Below are positions 52,009 through 59,850 of a stretch of DNA of 64,000 nt, in pieces. A model generated the notes under the pieces. That model saw nothing but the letters and a program-made list of their open reading frames with translations. It made no database searches and was not told where the DNA came from. Both the position numbers and the translations under genes were made by a program. Source of the stretch: Pseudonocardia alaniniphila (GTDB lineage: Bacteria > Actinomycetota > Actinomycetes > Mycobacteriales > Pseudonocardiaceae); assembly GCF_022524485.1 (NCBI RefSeq), contig NZ_JAKXMK010000028.1, forward strand, positions 1-64,000, in the 5' to 3' direction. The stretch's first letter is position 1, and each line of letters starts with the position of its first letter.

Positions 52009-53019
52009 TCAGTGGGTCTGAGGCCTCCCCAGCCGCCGCTTGGTCGCCTCGACATCGAGACCGTGCAGCCGCAGCAGGTTCTCCCCGAGGATCTTGCGTT
52101 TGGCCTGGTCGGTGAGCTGCGGGTAGCCGTAGCCGTCGCAGAGATCCTGCGGGATCTGGAAGTCCATGAAGGCCTTGATCGCCCACTGCGGGTGGAAGAT
52201 CGGCGCCTCCGATCCGTAGACGATCTTGTCCTCGCCGCACCAGAACAGCAGCTTTCCGAGGATCTCGGCGAACATTCGCGGCGCGCGGACGAGGAAGTTG
52301 ATGGTGGCCGCGAGCGAGGCGTGCAGGTTCGGGTACCGGATCAGCTGCCAGCACGTCTCGTCGATGAACGGCAGCCCGACGTGGTAGATCACGAAGTTGA
52401 TGTCCGGGAAGTTGGCGGCGGCGCCGTCCATGTCCCAGGTCTGGGTGTGTTCGATCGGTTGTGGGCCCAGCGGCACACCCTTGTGCACACCGATCAGGTT
52501 GACGCCGAGCTCCTGCGCCTTCTCGAAGATCGGGAATGCGACCTTGGGGTCGTCCATCCGCCAGGGGAACGGCGAGCCGTAGTCGTAGCGGACGTTGTAG
52601 AACTTGAACGCCTTGGCACCGAACTCCTTGACCTGGCGTTCCATGAGGTCGAGCGCCTTACGGCCCTCGAGCGGATTCACCGAACCCCACAAGATCGTGC
52701 GGTCGGGGTCACGGGCGGCCAGCTCCGCGCATTCCTCCCACGGCGAGAGACCGTCGCGGTAGAGGTCGGTGAGCGGCAACGGCATGGCCACGAGCATGTC
52801 CGTGTCGGACTGGTCGTAGATCATCTGCCGGATGTCCGACGGCGTCCAGTCCTTCAGGAACTCGTCCGCGGAGAGCTTCGGTTCCGTATCCGGGGTGAGC
52901 GTCGCGTGGAAGGCGTAGAGGTGGTTGGAGAACATCTCGCCCGGTTTGCCGAAGGCGTTCTTGGGCGAGAAGTTGAACGGGTGTGCGACCCCGTCGAACA
53001 CGAATGCGTCGCCGATCAT
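52009..53019 (-). CDS. Amidohydrolase (PF04909-type TIM barrel)
   Basis: 336 residues. Metal and active-site positions are in FVFDGVAHPFNFSP (the usual HxH appears as AHPF), KAFKFYNVRYDYG, IGVHKGVPLG, FVIYHVGLPF and KIVYGSEAPIFHPQ. Relatives include decarboxylases and hydrolases of carboxylic acids. Its start overlaps the stop of the MIP18-type gene by one base, so both are one operon. Confidence 0.85.
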   Translation of the reverse strand: MIGDAFVFDGVAHPFNFSPKNAFGKPGEMFSNHLYAFHATLTPDTEPKLSADEFLKDWTPSDIRQMIYDQSDTDMLVAMPLPLTDLYRDGLSPWEECAELAARDPDRTILWGSVNPLEGRKALDLMERQVKEFGAKAFKFYNVRYDYGSPFPWRMDDPKVAFPIFEKAQELGVNLIGVHKGVPLGPQPIEHTQTWDMDGAAANFPDINFVIYHVGLPFIDETCWQLIRYPNLHASLAATINFLVRAPRMFAEILGKLLFWCGEDKIVYGSEAPIFHPQWAIKAFMDFQIPQDLCDGYGYPQLTDQAKRKILGENLLRLHGLDVEATKRRLGRPQTH

Positions 53020-53447
53020 CAGATGGCCTCCTCGACCTGGGGACGGTGCGCCGCGACGTAGGCGTCACGGTCGGGCACGGCGGTGGGGGTGGGCAGGAAG
53101 CGGAGCTTGCGCACGGCCGACTCGGACAGCCGGTCGCTGGTCCAGGCCTCGTCCCAGACGATCTCGACCTCGGCGCTCTCCACGCCGGGCTGCGCCGTGA
53201 TCGCCTCCTCCACCTCGGTGAGCACGCGAGACGCGAACGGGCACCACCCCGATGTCAGCAGCAGTTCGACACGGGCGTGGCCGTCGCGCAGGGCCACCGA
53301 CCGGAGCAGGCCCATGTCGACGACCGATATGCCCTTCTCCCGGCAGCACGGGTCGTAGACGTCCGACAGGGCGGCGGTGGCCCAGTCGGGAACGGCCGGA
53401 TGTGCGGCGTGCGGATCCATGCAGTGATCGTGTGACGCCGCTCTCAT
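53019..53447 (-). CDS. MIP18/PaaD-type metal-sulfur cluster assembly factor
   Basis: About 142 residues (133 if the ATG at 53420 is used). It has VYDPCCREKGISVVDMGLLRSV and TSGWCPFASRVLTEVEEAI, the DUF59 fold with the conserved DxGL and a later Cys. Family members help load Fe-S clusters. Here the tight link with an amidohydrolase suggests a dedicated maturation or partner role. No ribosome binding site separates the two possible starts. Confidence 0.82.
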   Translation of the reverse strand: MRAASHDHCMDPHAAHPAVPDWATAALSDVYDPCCREKGISVVDMGLLRSVALRDGHARVELLLTSGWCPFASRVLTEVEEAITAQPGVESAEVEIVWDEAWTSDRLSESAVRKLRFLPTPTAVPDRDAYVAAHRPQVEEAI

Positions 53448-53497
53448 GACCGAAAGGGCGGTGATTTCAGATGGTGCGCCGACCGGTCAGGGCAGCC

Positions 53498-54247
53498 TCA
53501 CTCGATGGTGAGCGCCCGTGAAACCCGCGCCGCGCACGCGCGCAGCGTCTGGCGGGGCACGTCCGGACGTCGAAGCGCCCCGGGCGACGTGACGACACCG
53601 AGCGCGCCGACCCCGTCCACTGTGGTCACCGGCGCTGCGAGGCAGCAGACCCCCACGGCGTACTCCTCGTCGTCGACGGCGAGGGCGTCCGGAGCGGGAA
53701 GCCGGTCGCGGAGCCGTCGACGGTCGACGACGGTGCGCGGGGTGAGATCGTGCAACGGGTGCCGGGCCAGATAGTCCTCCCGGTCCGCAGCGGTGAGCTG
53801 GCCGAGAATCGACTTGCCCAGCGCCGTGGCGTGGGCGGCATGGTGGATCCCGACCCAGAGATCGATGCGCGGAGCCCGCGGGCTGTCGATGATCTCGACG
53901 ACGACGATCTCGCCGTCGACGTGGCGGGCGAGGTAGACGGCGCTGCACAGCTCGTCGCGCAACCACTCCAGAGCCGGCCGGGCTCGCGCGACCCCACGGG
54001 CCGCCGTCCCGTGGCTGCGTACGACGTCGATCCGGTGCCCGAGCACGTACGACCCGTCGTCGAGACGCTGCAGGTAGCCCTCATGGGTGAGGGTGCGCAG
54101 CAGATGGTAGGTGGTCGGGAGCGGCAGCCCGGTGGCCCGTGCGAGCTCCTTGGCGGGCGCGCGACCGTCCCGCTCGGCGACGACCTCCAGCAGCCGCAGG
54201 GCACGCTGCACCGACTGGATGAGGGTCGGACCGCTCTGCTCGCCCAC
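53498..54247 (-). CDS. IclR-family transcriptional regulator
   Basis: 249 residues. The winged helix is LLEVVAERDGRAPAKELARATGLPLPTTYHLLRTL, with wing YLQRLDDGSYVLG. The IclR effector domain follows, with HHAAHATALGKSILGQL and EYAVGVCCLAAPV. AAGGAG precedes the GTG. It is codirectional with and upstream of the amidohydrolase operon, so it probably controls it. Confidence 0.92.
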   Translation of the reverse strand: MGEQSGPTLIQSVQRALRLLEVVAERDGRAPAKELARATGLPLPTTYHLLRTLTHEGYLQRLDDGSYVLGHRIDVVRSHGTAARGVARARPALEWLRDELCSAVYLARHVDGEIVVVEIIDSPRAPRIDLWVGIHHAAHATALGKSILGQLTAADREDYLARHPLHDLTPRTVVDRRRLRDRLPAPDALAVDDEEYAVGVCCLAAPVTTVDGVGALGVVTSPGALRRPDVPRQTLRACAARVSRALTIE

Positions 54248-54412
54248 GTCACCGCTCCTTCGCGGGGTGTCCCGCTCCGGAGCCTGGCAGAACGTCGCCG
54301 TGATGGGAACGGCCCGCCCGCGCTTTGCACGCCGGACCTGATCGTCGCAGGCTCTCCGGGCTCTACGAGGACCGTGCGAAGCGCGCGGACGGCACCTTGT
54401 AAGCTCATCGGC

Positions 54413-54500
54413 GGTAGCGTGTCCGAGCGGCCGAAGGAGCACGCCTCGAAAGCGTGTGAGGTGCAAGCCTCCGTGGGTTCAAATCCCACCGCTACCGCCA
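54413..54500 (+). tRNA. tRNA-Ser (CGA anticodon)
   Basis: The 7-bp acceptor stem GGTAGCG/CGCTACC is followed by discriminator G and an encoded CCA at 54498-54500. The anticodon stem CACGC/GCGTG holds the loop CTCGAAA (anticodon CGA). A long variable arm typical of serine tRNA (around GAGGTGCAAGCCTCC) and the T-arm GTGGGTTCAAATCCCAC complete it. Confidence 0.96.
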
Positions 54501-54563
54501 GCCTCACCAGGCGAGACGCCGGGAAGGTCCACACGGACCAGACCGGCGTTTCTGCTTCTAGTC

Positions 54564-54790
54564 TCACTTGCCGTCCGCCGGCCCCGAGCCGACCTGCCAG
54601 ATCAGCCCACCGACACGGCTCGCGATGTCGCGTTGGATCGGCGCCGTGATGTGCTGGTACGGGCCGCCATCGCCGTGTGCGACCAGCCCATGATCCCCAT
54701 GACCGCGTGCTCAGGGACGCCGGGCAGGAGCAGCACCGTCGCGGCCGTGTGTCTGGGCGACGTCGAGCATCAGGTGGGCCCGCCCTGTCA
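54564..54790 (-). pseudogene. C-terminal remnant of a tyrosine integrase
   Basis: Pieces of the integrase C terminus appear in shifting minus-strand frames. TAATVLLLPGV comes first, then VPEHAVMGIMGWSHTAMA (catalytic His region), then, after a lost base, YQHITAPIQRDIASRVGG with the nucleophile Tyr, ending LIWQVGSGPADGK at a TGA (54564). At least two frame breaks and the loss of the rest make it non-functional. Its position 64 bp beyond the tRNA-Ser 3' end is typical of integrated elements. Confidence 0.7.
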
Positions 54791-55163
54791 AGCATGTCCC
54801 GAGACTCGACACAGTGACCGTCCATCTTGCTGCCGATTCTGCCTCTATTGGATCCTCCGACAGCGCGTGGCCGGCCACGCCGGCCCTACCGCTCGCTCAC
54901 TACGCCTCCGGCCCGTTCGCGGCGTCGGCGCCGGCTACCCGGCCCGACCCGCCGGCAAGCGAACGATCGCGCGACCCGATTTCGAGACTCACAGAGGGCG
55001 TGGATTTACCGCTACTGTCGGCCTCAGGCCCCGGTGTGGCCTGCCGCCCGCTCGCCGTCAGGCGTGGTGCACACACCGGATTCGGTCGTCACCGTCTGCC
55101 TCGCGCACGGTGTCCGTCCAGCAACGCGGGCACTGGGCGAGCGACACCGGGACAAGGCCGACG
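54791..55163. other. No gene recognised (decayed element DNA)
   Basis: No frame here shows a start, ribosome binding site and recognisable protein pattern together. The frames read as Pro/Arg/Ala-rich noise. It lies between the integrase remnant and the Glyoxalase_8 gene and is probably leftover DNA of the same element. I looked for but did not find a second copy of the tRNA 3' end. Confidence 0.4.
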
Positions 55164-55697
55164 ATGGACATGACTACTGATGCGGCCAAGGCCGCGGCTC
55201 GCCGGCTGCGCGCTGATCTTGCCGAGCAGAGCATCACGATCAGCCACAGCGCGGCGCTGGAGCTGGTCGCGCACCAGCTCGGACTGTGTGACTGGAATAC
55301 CGCCAGCGCGCAGCTCGGTCGGCGCCAGGACGATGCCGTTGGAGTCGGCGCTCCGGTGCCGGTCCTTCGGGTTCAGCGCTTCGAGGACGTCCGGTCGTTC
55401 TACATCGACTTCCTCGACTTCGCCGTCGAGTGGGAACACCGCTTCCAACCGGGCATGCCCTTGTACGTCCGCATTCCGCGCGGTGACGCCCGTCTTGACC
55501 TCTCGGAGCACCATGGTGACGGAACCCCGGGAGCCGTCGTGTGGATACCAGTTGCGGACGCGACGCGACTGCATGCGGAGCTGAACCGGAAGTACTACCC
55601 GTCGATGCGCCCGGGACTCGACGACGACGCGCCCGGCGGGCCGACGATCGAGGTGATCGACCCGTCTGGGAACACTCTGCGCTTCTGCGAAGCCTGA
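55164..55697 (+). CDS. Glyoxalase-superfamily protein with Glyoxalase_8-type N terminus
   Basis: 177 residues. The N-terminal helical segment AAARRLRADLAEQSITISHSAALELVAHQLG...DWNTASAQLG is typical of the Glyoxalase_8 group. A VOC domain follows with VLRVQRFEDVRSFYIDFLDF and a C terminus IEVIDPSGNTLRFCE. Relatives are often annotated as bleomycin-resistance-like proteins, with unproven substrate. AAGG precedes the ATG. A large hairpin follows the stop. Confidence 0.82.
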   Translation: MDMTTDAAKAAARRLRADLAEQSITISHSAALELVAHQLGLCDWNTASAQLGRRQDDAVGVGAPVPVLRVQRFEDVRSFYIDFLDFAVEWEHRFQPGMPLYVRIPRGDARLDLSEHHGDGTPGAVVWIPVADATRLHAELNRKYYPSMRPGLDDDAPGGPTIEVIDPSGNTLRFCEA

Positions 55698-55760
55698 AGA
55701 CTCCGGGCTCCGCCTGGACCCTGCACCGCTCGGAGATCCGGGGGAGTGCGGCGGGGCGGT

Positions 55761-55819
55761 GATCTCCTCAGGGCGCGCCGAGACGGCTGGCAGGGACCAG
55801 CCCGCGCCGCGAGGAGATC
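55761..55819. terminator. Three-tier hairpin downstream of the Glyoxalase_8 gene
   Basis: Nested stems are visible: outer GATCTCCTC/GAGGAGATC (9 bp), middle GGCGCG/CGCGCC (6 bp) and inner GGCTGG/CCAGCC (6 bp) around the loop CAGGGA, with a 7-base one-sided bulge. It lies 63 bp after the stop in a ~300-bp gap without a gene. A terminator is the simplest reading. A structured RNA is possible. Confidence 0.5.
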
Positions 55820-56000
55820 CCCACCAGGACCCAGCGTGCGAGATGTCAAGAACAACCCGCGCGGAATATGCACCGACGCAACAGATGGAGGGCCATTCCA
55901 CCGCAGGTCAGAGCCGATATGCCAGCGCAATGTAAATCCCCTTGCGGCAGGCTGGTAGCGGCCGGGATCAGTGCTCCGATGCGCCGAGTACATTTCGCCG

Positions 56001-56666
56001 ATGCCTCGCCTGATCCATCTCAATGGTCCGCCTGGCGTCGGGAAGTCGACTGTCGCCCAGATGTATGCCGATCGGCATCCGGGTGTGCTCAACCTCGACA
56101 CCGATCAGGTGGTCAGCCTCATCGGTGGCTGGAAGGACAACTTCTGGGAGACGCTGAAGCCAGCCCGGATCCTCGCGATCAGCATGGTCGAGACCCACCT
56201 GCGGACCGGTCACGACGTCGTGATGCCTCAGCTGGTGACCGCGCCAGACGAGATCGAAGGCTTCGAGACCGCCGTCCACCGGAGCGGCGCTGAGTATCGC
56301 GAGGTCGTCCTGTTGGCTGAGAAGCAGCAGGCTCTCGACCGTTTTGCGTGCCGGGCGGCGAGCGGCGATCCAGCCCATCACCGTCATATCGACGAGATCG
56401 TCGCGCGCAGCGGCGGCCCGGCACTGTTGAGCCGAATCCACGACCAACTCACTGAGTTCCTCCGCGGCCGGCCAGACTGCGCGGTCGTGTACACGGACGG
56501 ACGCGACCCTCAACAGACCTACGACGCTGTATCCGTCGTGCTCGCCGACCCGGATCAGGCTCGAGAGCCTTCTCGAGCAACGACAGCGCTTCGCGGCCCT
56601 GTCGGCGTCGGAATCGACCGGGTGGACGAGCTTGCCGTTGATGATCTTCGACAGTCTCAGTCGTAG
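56001..56666 (+). CDS. AAA-type P-loop kinase/ATPase of unknown target
   Basis: 221 residues. Walker A is LIHLNGPPGVGKSTVAQMYA, followed by VLNLDTDQVVSLIGGW, with an Asp at the substrate site as in small-molecule kinases. VVMPQLVTAP and a later CRAASGDPAHHRHIDEI are lid-like. The size and pattern suggest a phosphotransferase of the adenylate/shikimate/antibiotic-kinase-like group. I cannot assign the substrate. It lies in the mobile zone just left of the IS630 element. Confidence 0.75.
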   Translation: MPRLIHLNGPPGVGKSTVAQMYADRHPGVLNLDTDQVVSLIGGWKDNFWETLKPARILAISMVETHLRTGHDVVMPQLVTAPDEIEGFETAVHRSGAEYREVVLLAEKQQALDRFACRAASGDPAHHRHIDEIVARSGGPALLSRIHDQLTEFLRGRPDCAVVYTDGRDPQQTYDAVSVVLADPDQAREPSRATTALRGPVGVGIDRVDELAVDDLRQSQS

Positions 56667-56689
56667 TCTCGTTCGGCGCCGTTCGGCTA

Positions 56690-57881
56690 GTGGCTCGACA
56701 CGCTGAGTCGGCCGGGTAATTGATCTTGGTGGTTGCGGTGGTGAGGCTGTCTTCACGTCGTGTGTGTGGGGGTGAGGGTGGCTCGTAAGCCGAGTGTGTT
56801 CGTGCGGCCGCTGTCGATGGACGAGGGCCGCAAGCTGCAGCGCATCACGAGGACTGCGAAGAATTCGGTCCGGATGCGACGGGCGATCGTGGTGCTGATG
56901 TCGGCCCAGGGCCAGACGGTCCGGGATATCTCCTCGTTGTTGCAGGTCAGCGATGACTACGTGCGGGATGTGATCCACGCGTTCAACGAGCGGGGGTTCG
57001 ACGCGCTGGACCCAAAACCGAGCGGGGGACGCCCGAGGAAGATCGGTGAGCAGGTCCGCACCTGGATCTGTGTGATCGCCCGGACGTCCCCCGCCGACTG
57101 GGGTATCACGGCGTTCTCGACCTGGTCGTTGGCCAAGTTGCGCGACCACCTCCTGCGTGAGGGCATCGTCGCCGAGCTCAGCCGAGAGACGCTGCGGCGC
57201 ATCCTGCATGCCGGTGGGGTGTCCTGGCACCACGACCACGTGGAAGGCCTCCACCGACCCGGACTTCATTGCGAAGATGCGCCGGGTCCTGGATCTCTAC
57301 GACCATCCACCAGCTGATGGGCGGGTGGTTTGCGTGGATGAGTTCGGACCGTTGAACCTGCAGCCCCGTAAGGGCAAGGCTTGGCGCCCTCACGGCAGAC
57401 CGCGCAGGTTGCGGGCGACCTACACCCGCCCGGCCGGGGTGATGCACATGCTCGCCGCGTTGGATCTGACGACCGGCCGGCTGTTCTACCGGATCCGGGC
57501 ACGCAAGCGCTGGATCGAGTTCCTCGACCTGCTCAAGGCCCTACGGACCCGCTGGCCAGGCGAGAAGCTCTACGTGGTGTGTGACAACTTCTCGCCCCAC
57601 CGCCACGCTCAGGTCCGCTCCTGGTGCGCGGCCAACACGATCGAGTTGGTGTTTCTTCCGACCTACGGTTCCTGGCTGAACTGGATCGAGAGCGAGTTCG
57701 CCGCGCTGCGCTACTTCGCGCTCAACGGGACCGACCACCGCTCTCACGCCGAACAGAACGCCGCGATTGCCGCCTACGTCCGTTGGCGCAACACCCACAC
57801 CCAGCCGAAGGCCAACTTCGCCGTCGGCTCACCGATCCGGACCTGGACCAGTTACCCGACCAAGGCAGCGTGACACGCCAC
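56690..57881 (+). mobile_element. IS630-family insertion sequence
   Basis: The element of 1192 bp is flanked by TA on both sides (56688-56689 and 57882-57883), the usual IS630 target duplication. The ends are imperfect inverted repeats: GTGGCTCGACACGCTG at the left and the complement of GTGGCGTGTCACGCTG at the right, 13 of 16 bases identical. One transposase gene fills the interior. Confidence 0.85.
56778..57873 (+). pseudogene. IS630-family transposase, frameshifted
   Basis: The N-terminal part (VARKPSVFVRPLSMDEGRKL; HTH region QTVRDISSLLQVSDDYVRDV) runs in one frame up to LRRILHAGGVSW. The catalytic part continues in the next frame from WKASTDPDFIAKMRRVL, with the DDE residues in VCVDEFGPL, VVCDNFSPHRHAQ and NWIESEFAAL. 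Joining them needs a +1 shift near 57225-57240 (13 bases CACCACGACCACG where 12 would keep frame). Known IS630 programmed shifts are of the -1 type as I recall, so a mutated copy is more likely than recoding. Confidence 0.8.
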
Positions 57882-59068
57882 TAGTTGATTGATCTCTTGG
57901 GAGTGGTTTCTGAGGGCACGATCACTGCTGTCATCACCGCGCCGGCTACTGCGAGAAGTGTGGCGGTGTTGCATGCGATGCTCAGGCCGGTGATCTGCGC
58001 CAGGATCGGGCCGAGAACGGCGCCGGTGAGGATTGCTGCCGCTTCAATGATCCCGAAGACCGCGCTGATCCGTCCGAGCGCGGAGCCGGGAACGGTCCGT
58101 TGCCAGACGGTCCGTGGTGCGCCGAGCACCACTGAGCCGGACATCCCGATGACGGCAGCGGCCATGAGCGCCAGCGGTAGTGCGGTCGCGTTGACCAGCA
58201 CGGCGAATCCGGCCGCAGTCATAGCTTGCGCGCTGGAGAGCAACAGGCGGATCGGGATCCGGTCCACGAGGAGTCGCAGCAGCGGGGCGCCGAGGAGGAA
58301 TCCAACGCCGAGTGCTGAAAGGACGGTTCCGATCGCGGTTGGTCCCCCGAGGTGCTGGACCCCGAGAGGAACGAGCAGCGCGCTGAGCGCGGCGTTCGCC
58401 ACGAGGAACACTCCGGTGGCCGGCAGCAGCGCCGCGACCACGGGGTGTTCAGGAAGCACCTGCAGGCCGGCTCGGAAGGACGAGCGATCGCCTCGGGGGT
58501 TCGGACGGCCTCGTTTTCTTGTCATGATGATGGCGATCGCGGATAGCAGGTAGGTCGCGATGTCGATCGCGACGAGAACCGGGAATCCTGCTGTGAGTAG
58601 TAGTGCGGCGCCGAGCGGCCCGCCGACCAGTCGCACGGTGCCGTTGATGATGGCGTTGAGGGCGTTCGCGCTGCGGAGCAGTCCCGTGCCGACGACGGCG
58701 GGAAGGTGGGCCTGCATCGCCGGGGTGAAGATGACGGTGGCGGCGCTCTCGAGAAGTACGGCTACGTGAACTGTCCACGGCGCTGTGTCAGCGGTGAACA
58801 GTAAGGCGATAGCAGCGGCGCGGAACAGGTCGGTGCAGATCAGGAGCATGCGGCGGTCCATCCGGTCGGCCAGCACGCCCGCGATCGGGCCGAGCAGCAG
58901 GAACGGTAGGTACTCGGCGGCGACGACGAGACCGGTCGCCAGCAGTGAGTCTGTCGTGGCCAGCACGTGCGCCGGCGCGGCGATGACCAGCAACCAGGAC
59001 CCGAGTCCGCTCACCAGAGTGGCGCTCCACAGCAGTCGGAAGTCGCGCACCCGTAATGCCTGGAGCAT
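57881..59068 (-). CDS. MFS transporter
   Basis: 395 residues with about 12 hydrophobic segments. Loop motifs are typical of drug-exporter MFS proteins: N-terminal MLQALRVRDFRLLWSATLVSGLGSWLL and the loop 2-3 motif GVLADRMDRRMLLICTDL. GGAGG precedes the ATG. The stop codon TAG includes the TA target of the adjoining IS630 element, so insertion left the protein end unchanged. It is divergent from an XRE regulator across a strong dyad, suggesting efflux under repressor control. Confidence 0.92.
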   Translation of the reverse strand: MLQALRVRDFRLLWSATLVSGLGSWLLVIAAPAHVLATTDSLLATGLVVAAEYLPFLLLGPIAGVLADRMDRRMLLICTDLFRAAAIALLFTADTAPWTVHVAVLLESAATVIFTPAMQAHLPAVVGTGLLRSANALNAIINGTVRLVGGPLGAALLLTAGFPVLVAIDIATYLLSAIAIIMTRKRGRPNPRGDRSSFRAGLQVLPEHPVVAALLPATGVFLVANAALSALLVPLGVQHLGGPTAIGTVLSALGVGFLLGAPLLRLLVDRIPIRLLLSSAQAMTAAGFAVLVNATALPLALMAAAVIGMSGSVVLGAPRTVWQRTVPGSALGRISAVFGIIEAAAILTGAVLGPILAQITGLSIACNTATLLAVAGAVMTAVIVPSETTPKRSIN

Positions 59069-59079
59069 CAATCCTCCGG

Positions 59080-59118
59080 GTTGTGTCCTGACAGAATACA
59101 ATTCTGACGAGACACAAC
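59080..59118. promoter_or_regulatory. Long dyad operator between MFS and XRE genes
   Basis: Two 18-base arms (59080-59097 and 59101-59118) mirror each other around ACA. The outer GTTGTGTC/GACACAAC is perfect, and 15 of 18 positions pair overall. A TACAAT lies at the centre (59097-59102). It fits binding by the neighbouring XRE protein to control both genes. Confidence 0.7.
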
Positions 59119-59154
59119 TACCAGAGTGGGTCCTGTGAAGATAGGGTGCTCGCC

Positions 59155-59604
59155 ATGGAGATGCTGGGCCCGCGGCTCCGTGCGTTGCGCGCAGCGGCAG
59201 GCCGCACGGTTGCCTCGGTCGCCGCCGACGCCGGCCTGTCGGTGCCTTACATCGCGAACCTGGAGAACGGACGGGGCAACCCGACTCTCGCTGCGCTCGA
59301 TCGTCTGGCCCGTGCGCTCGGAACCGAGCTGTCGGTCGATCTCGGCGAGCCGGGCGCAGCGCCGACAGTTGGGCCACCTGCATCTCTGATTCGGGTGGCT
59401 CGCAGCGAGCGGTTCCGCAGGATCGCCGTCGAGCTGGCCGGCCCGGACCGGAATGCGAATCAGGTCGCCACCGGGCTGGTTGACCTGCTCGCCCGCGTCG
59501 GTCCGGCGCTTGGCGTCGAGCCCGATGACGTTGACTGGTGGCGCCTGCTCGACGCACTACTGCTTGTCGGTCTGCACCCCAGTTCCAACAGCGCGCGGTC
59601 GTGA
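59155..59604 (+). CDS. XRE-family transcriptional regulator
   Basis: 149 residues. The Cro/CI helix-turn-helix is LRALRAAAGRTVASVAADAGLSVPYIANLENGRGNPTLAALDRLA-like, with the recognition helix SVPYIANLENG. The rest is a small helical domain of unknown ligand. It is divergent from the MFS exporter, which it probably represses. Confidence 0.9.
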   Translation: MEMLGPRLRALRAAAGRTVASVAADAGLSVPYIANLENGRGNPTLAALDRLARALGTELSVDLGEPGAAPTVGPPASLIRVARSERFRRIAVELAGPDRNANQVATGLVDLLARVGPALGVEPDDVDWWRLLDALLLVGLHPSSNSARS

Positions 59605-59850
59605 GAACAGTGATGCTGCCAGGAATGGCGCCACAATCCCTGCAGTTCAGAGCACGTCGATCGTCTTCCTGAACCGTGCGTCTCGCCGGGCCTGGTTCAC
59701 GGTCTTGCCGAATCCGACTCTAGGGATCAAGGTGCCGCCTCTCGCGGCGCGCGAAGTAGCCGGCCCCGGCAGCCCGGCAGTCAGCGGCGCCCAGCCCTAC
59801 GTCGGCACCGCGGACGGTCACCTCTGACCGGCCCGGGTCGCGATGGTCGG

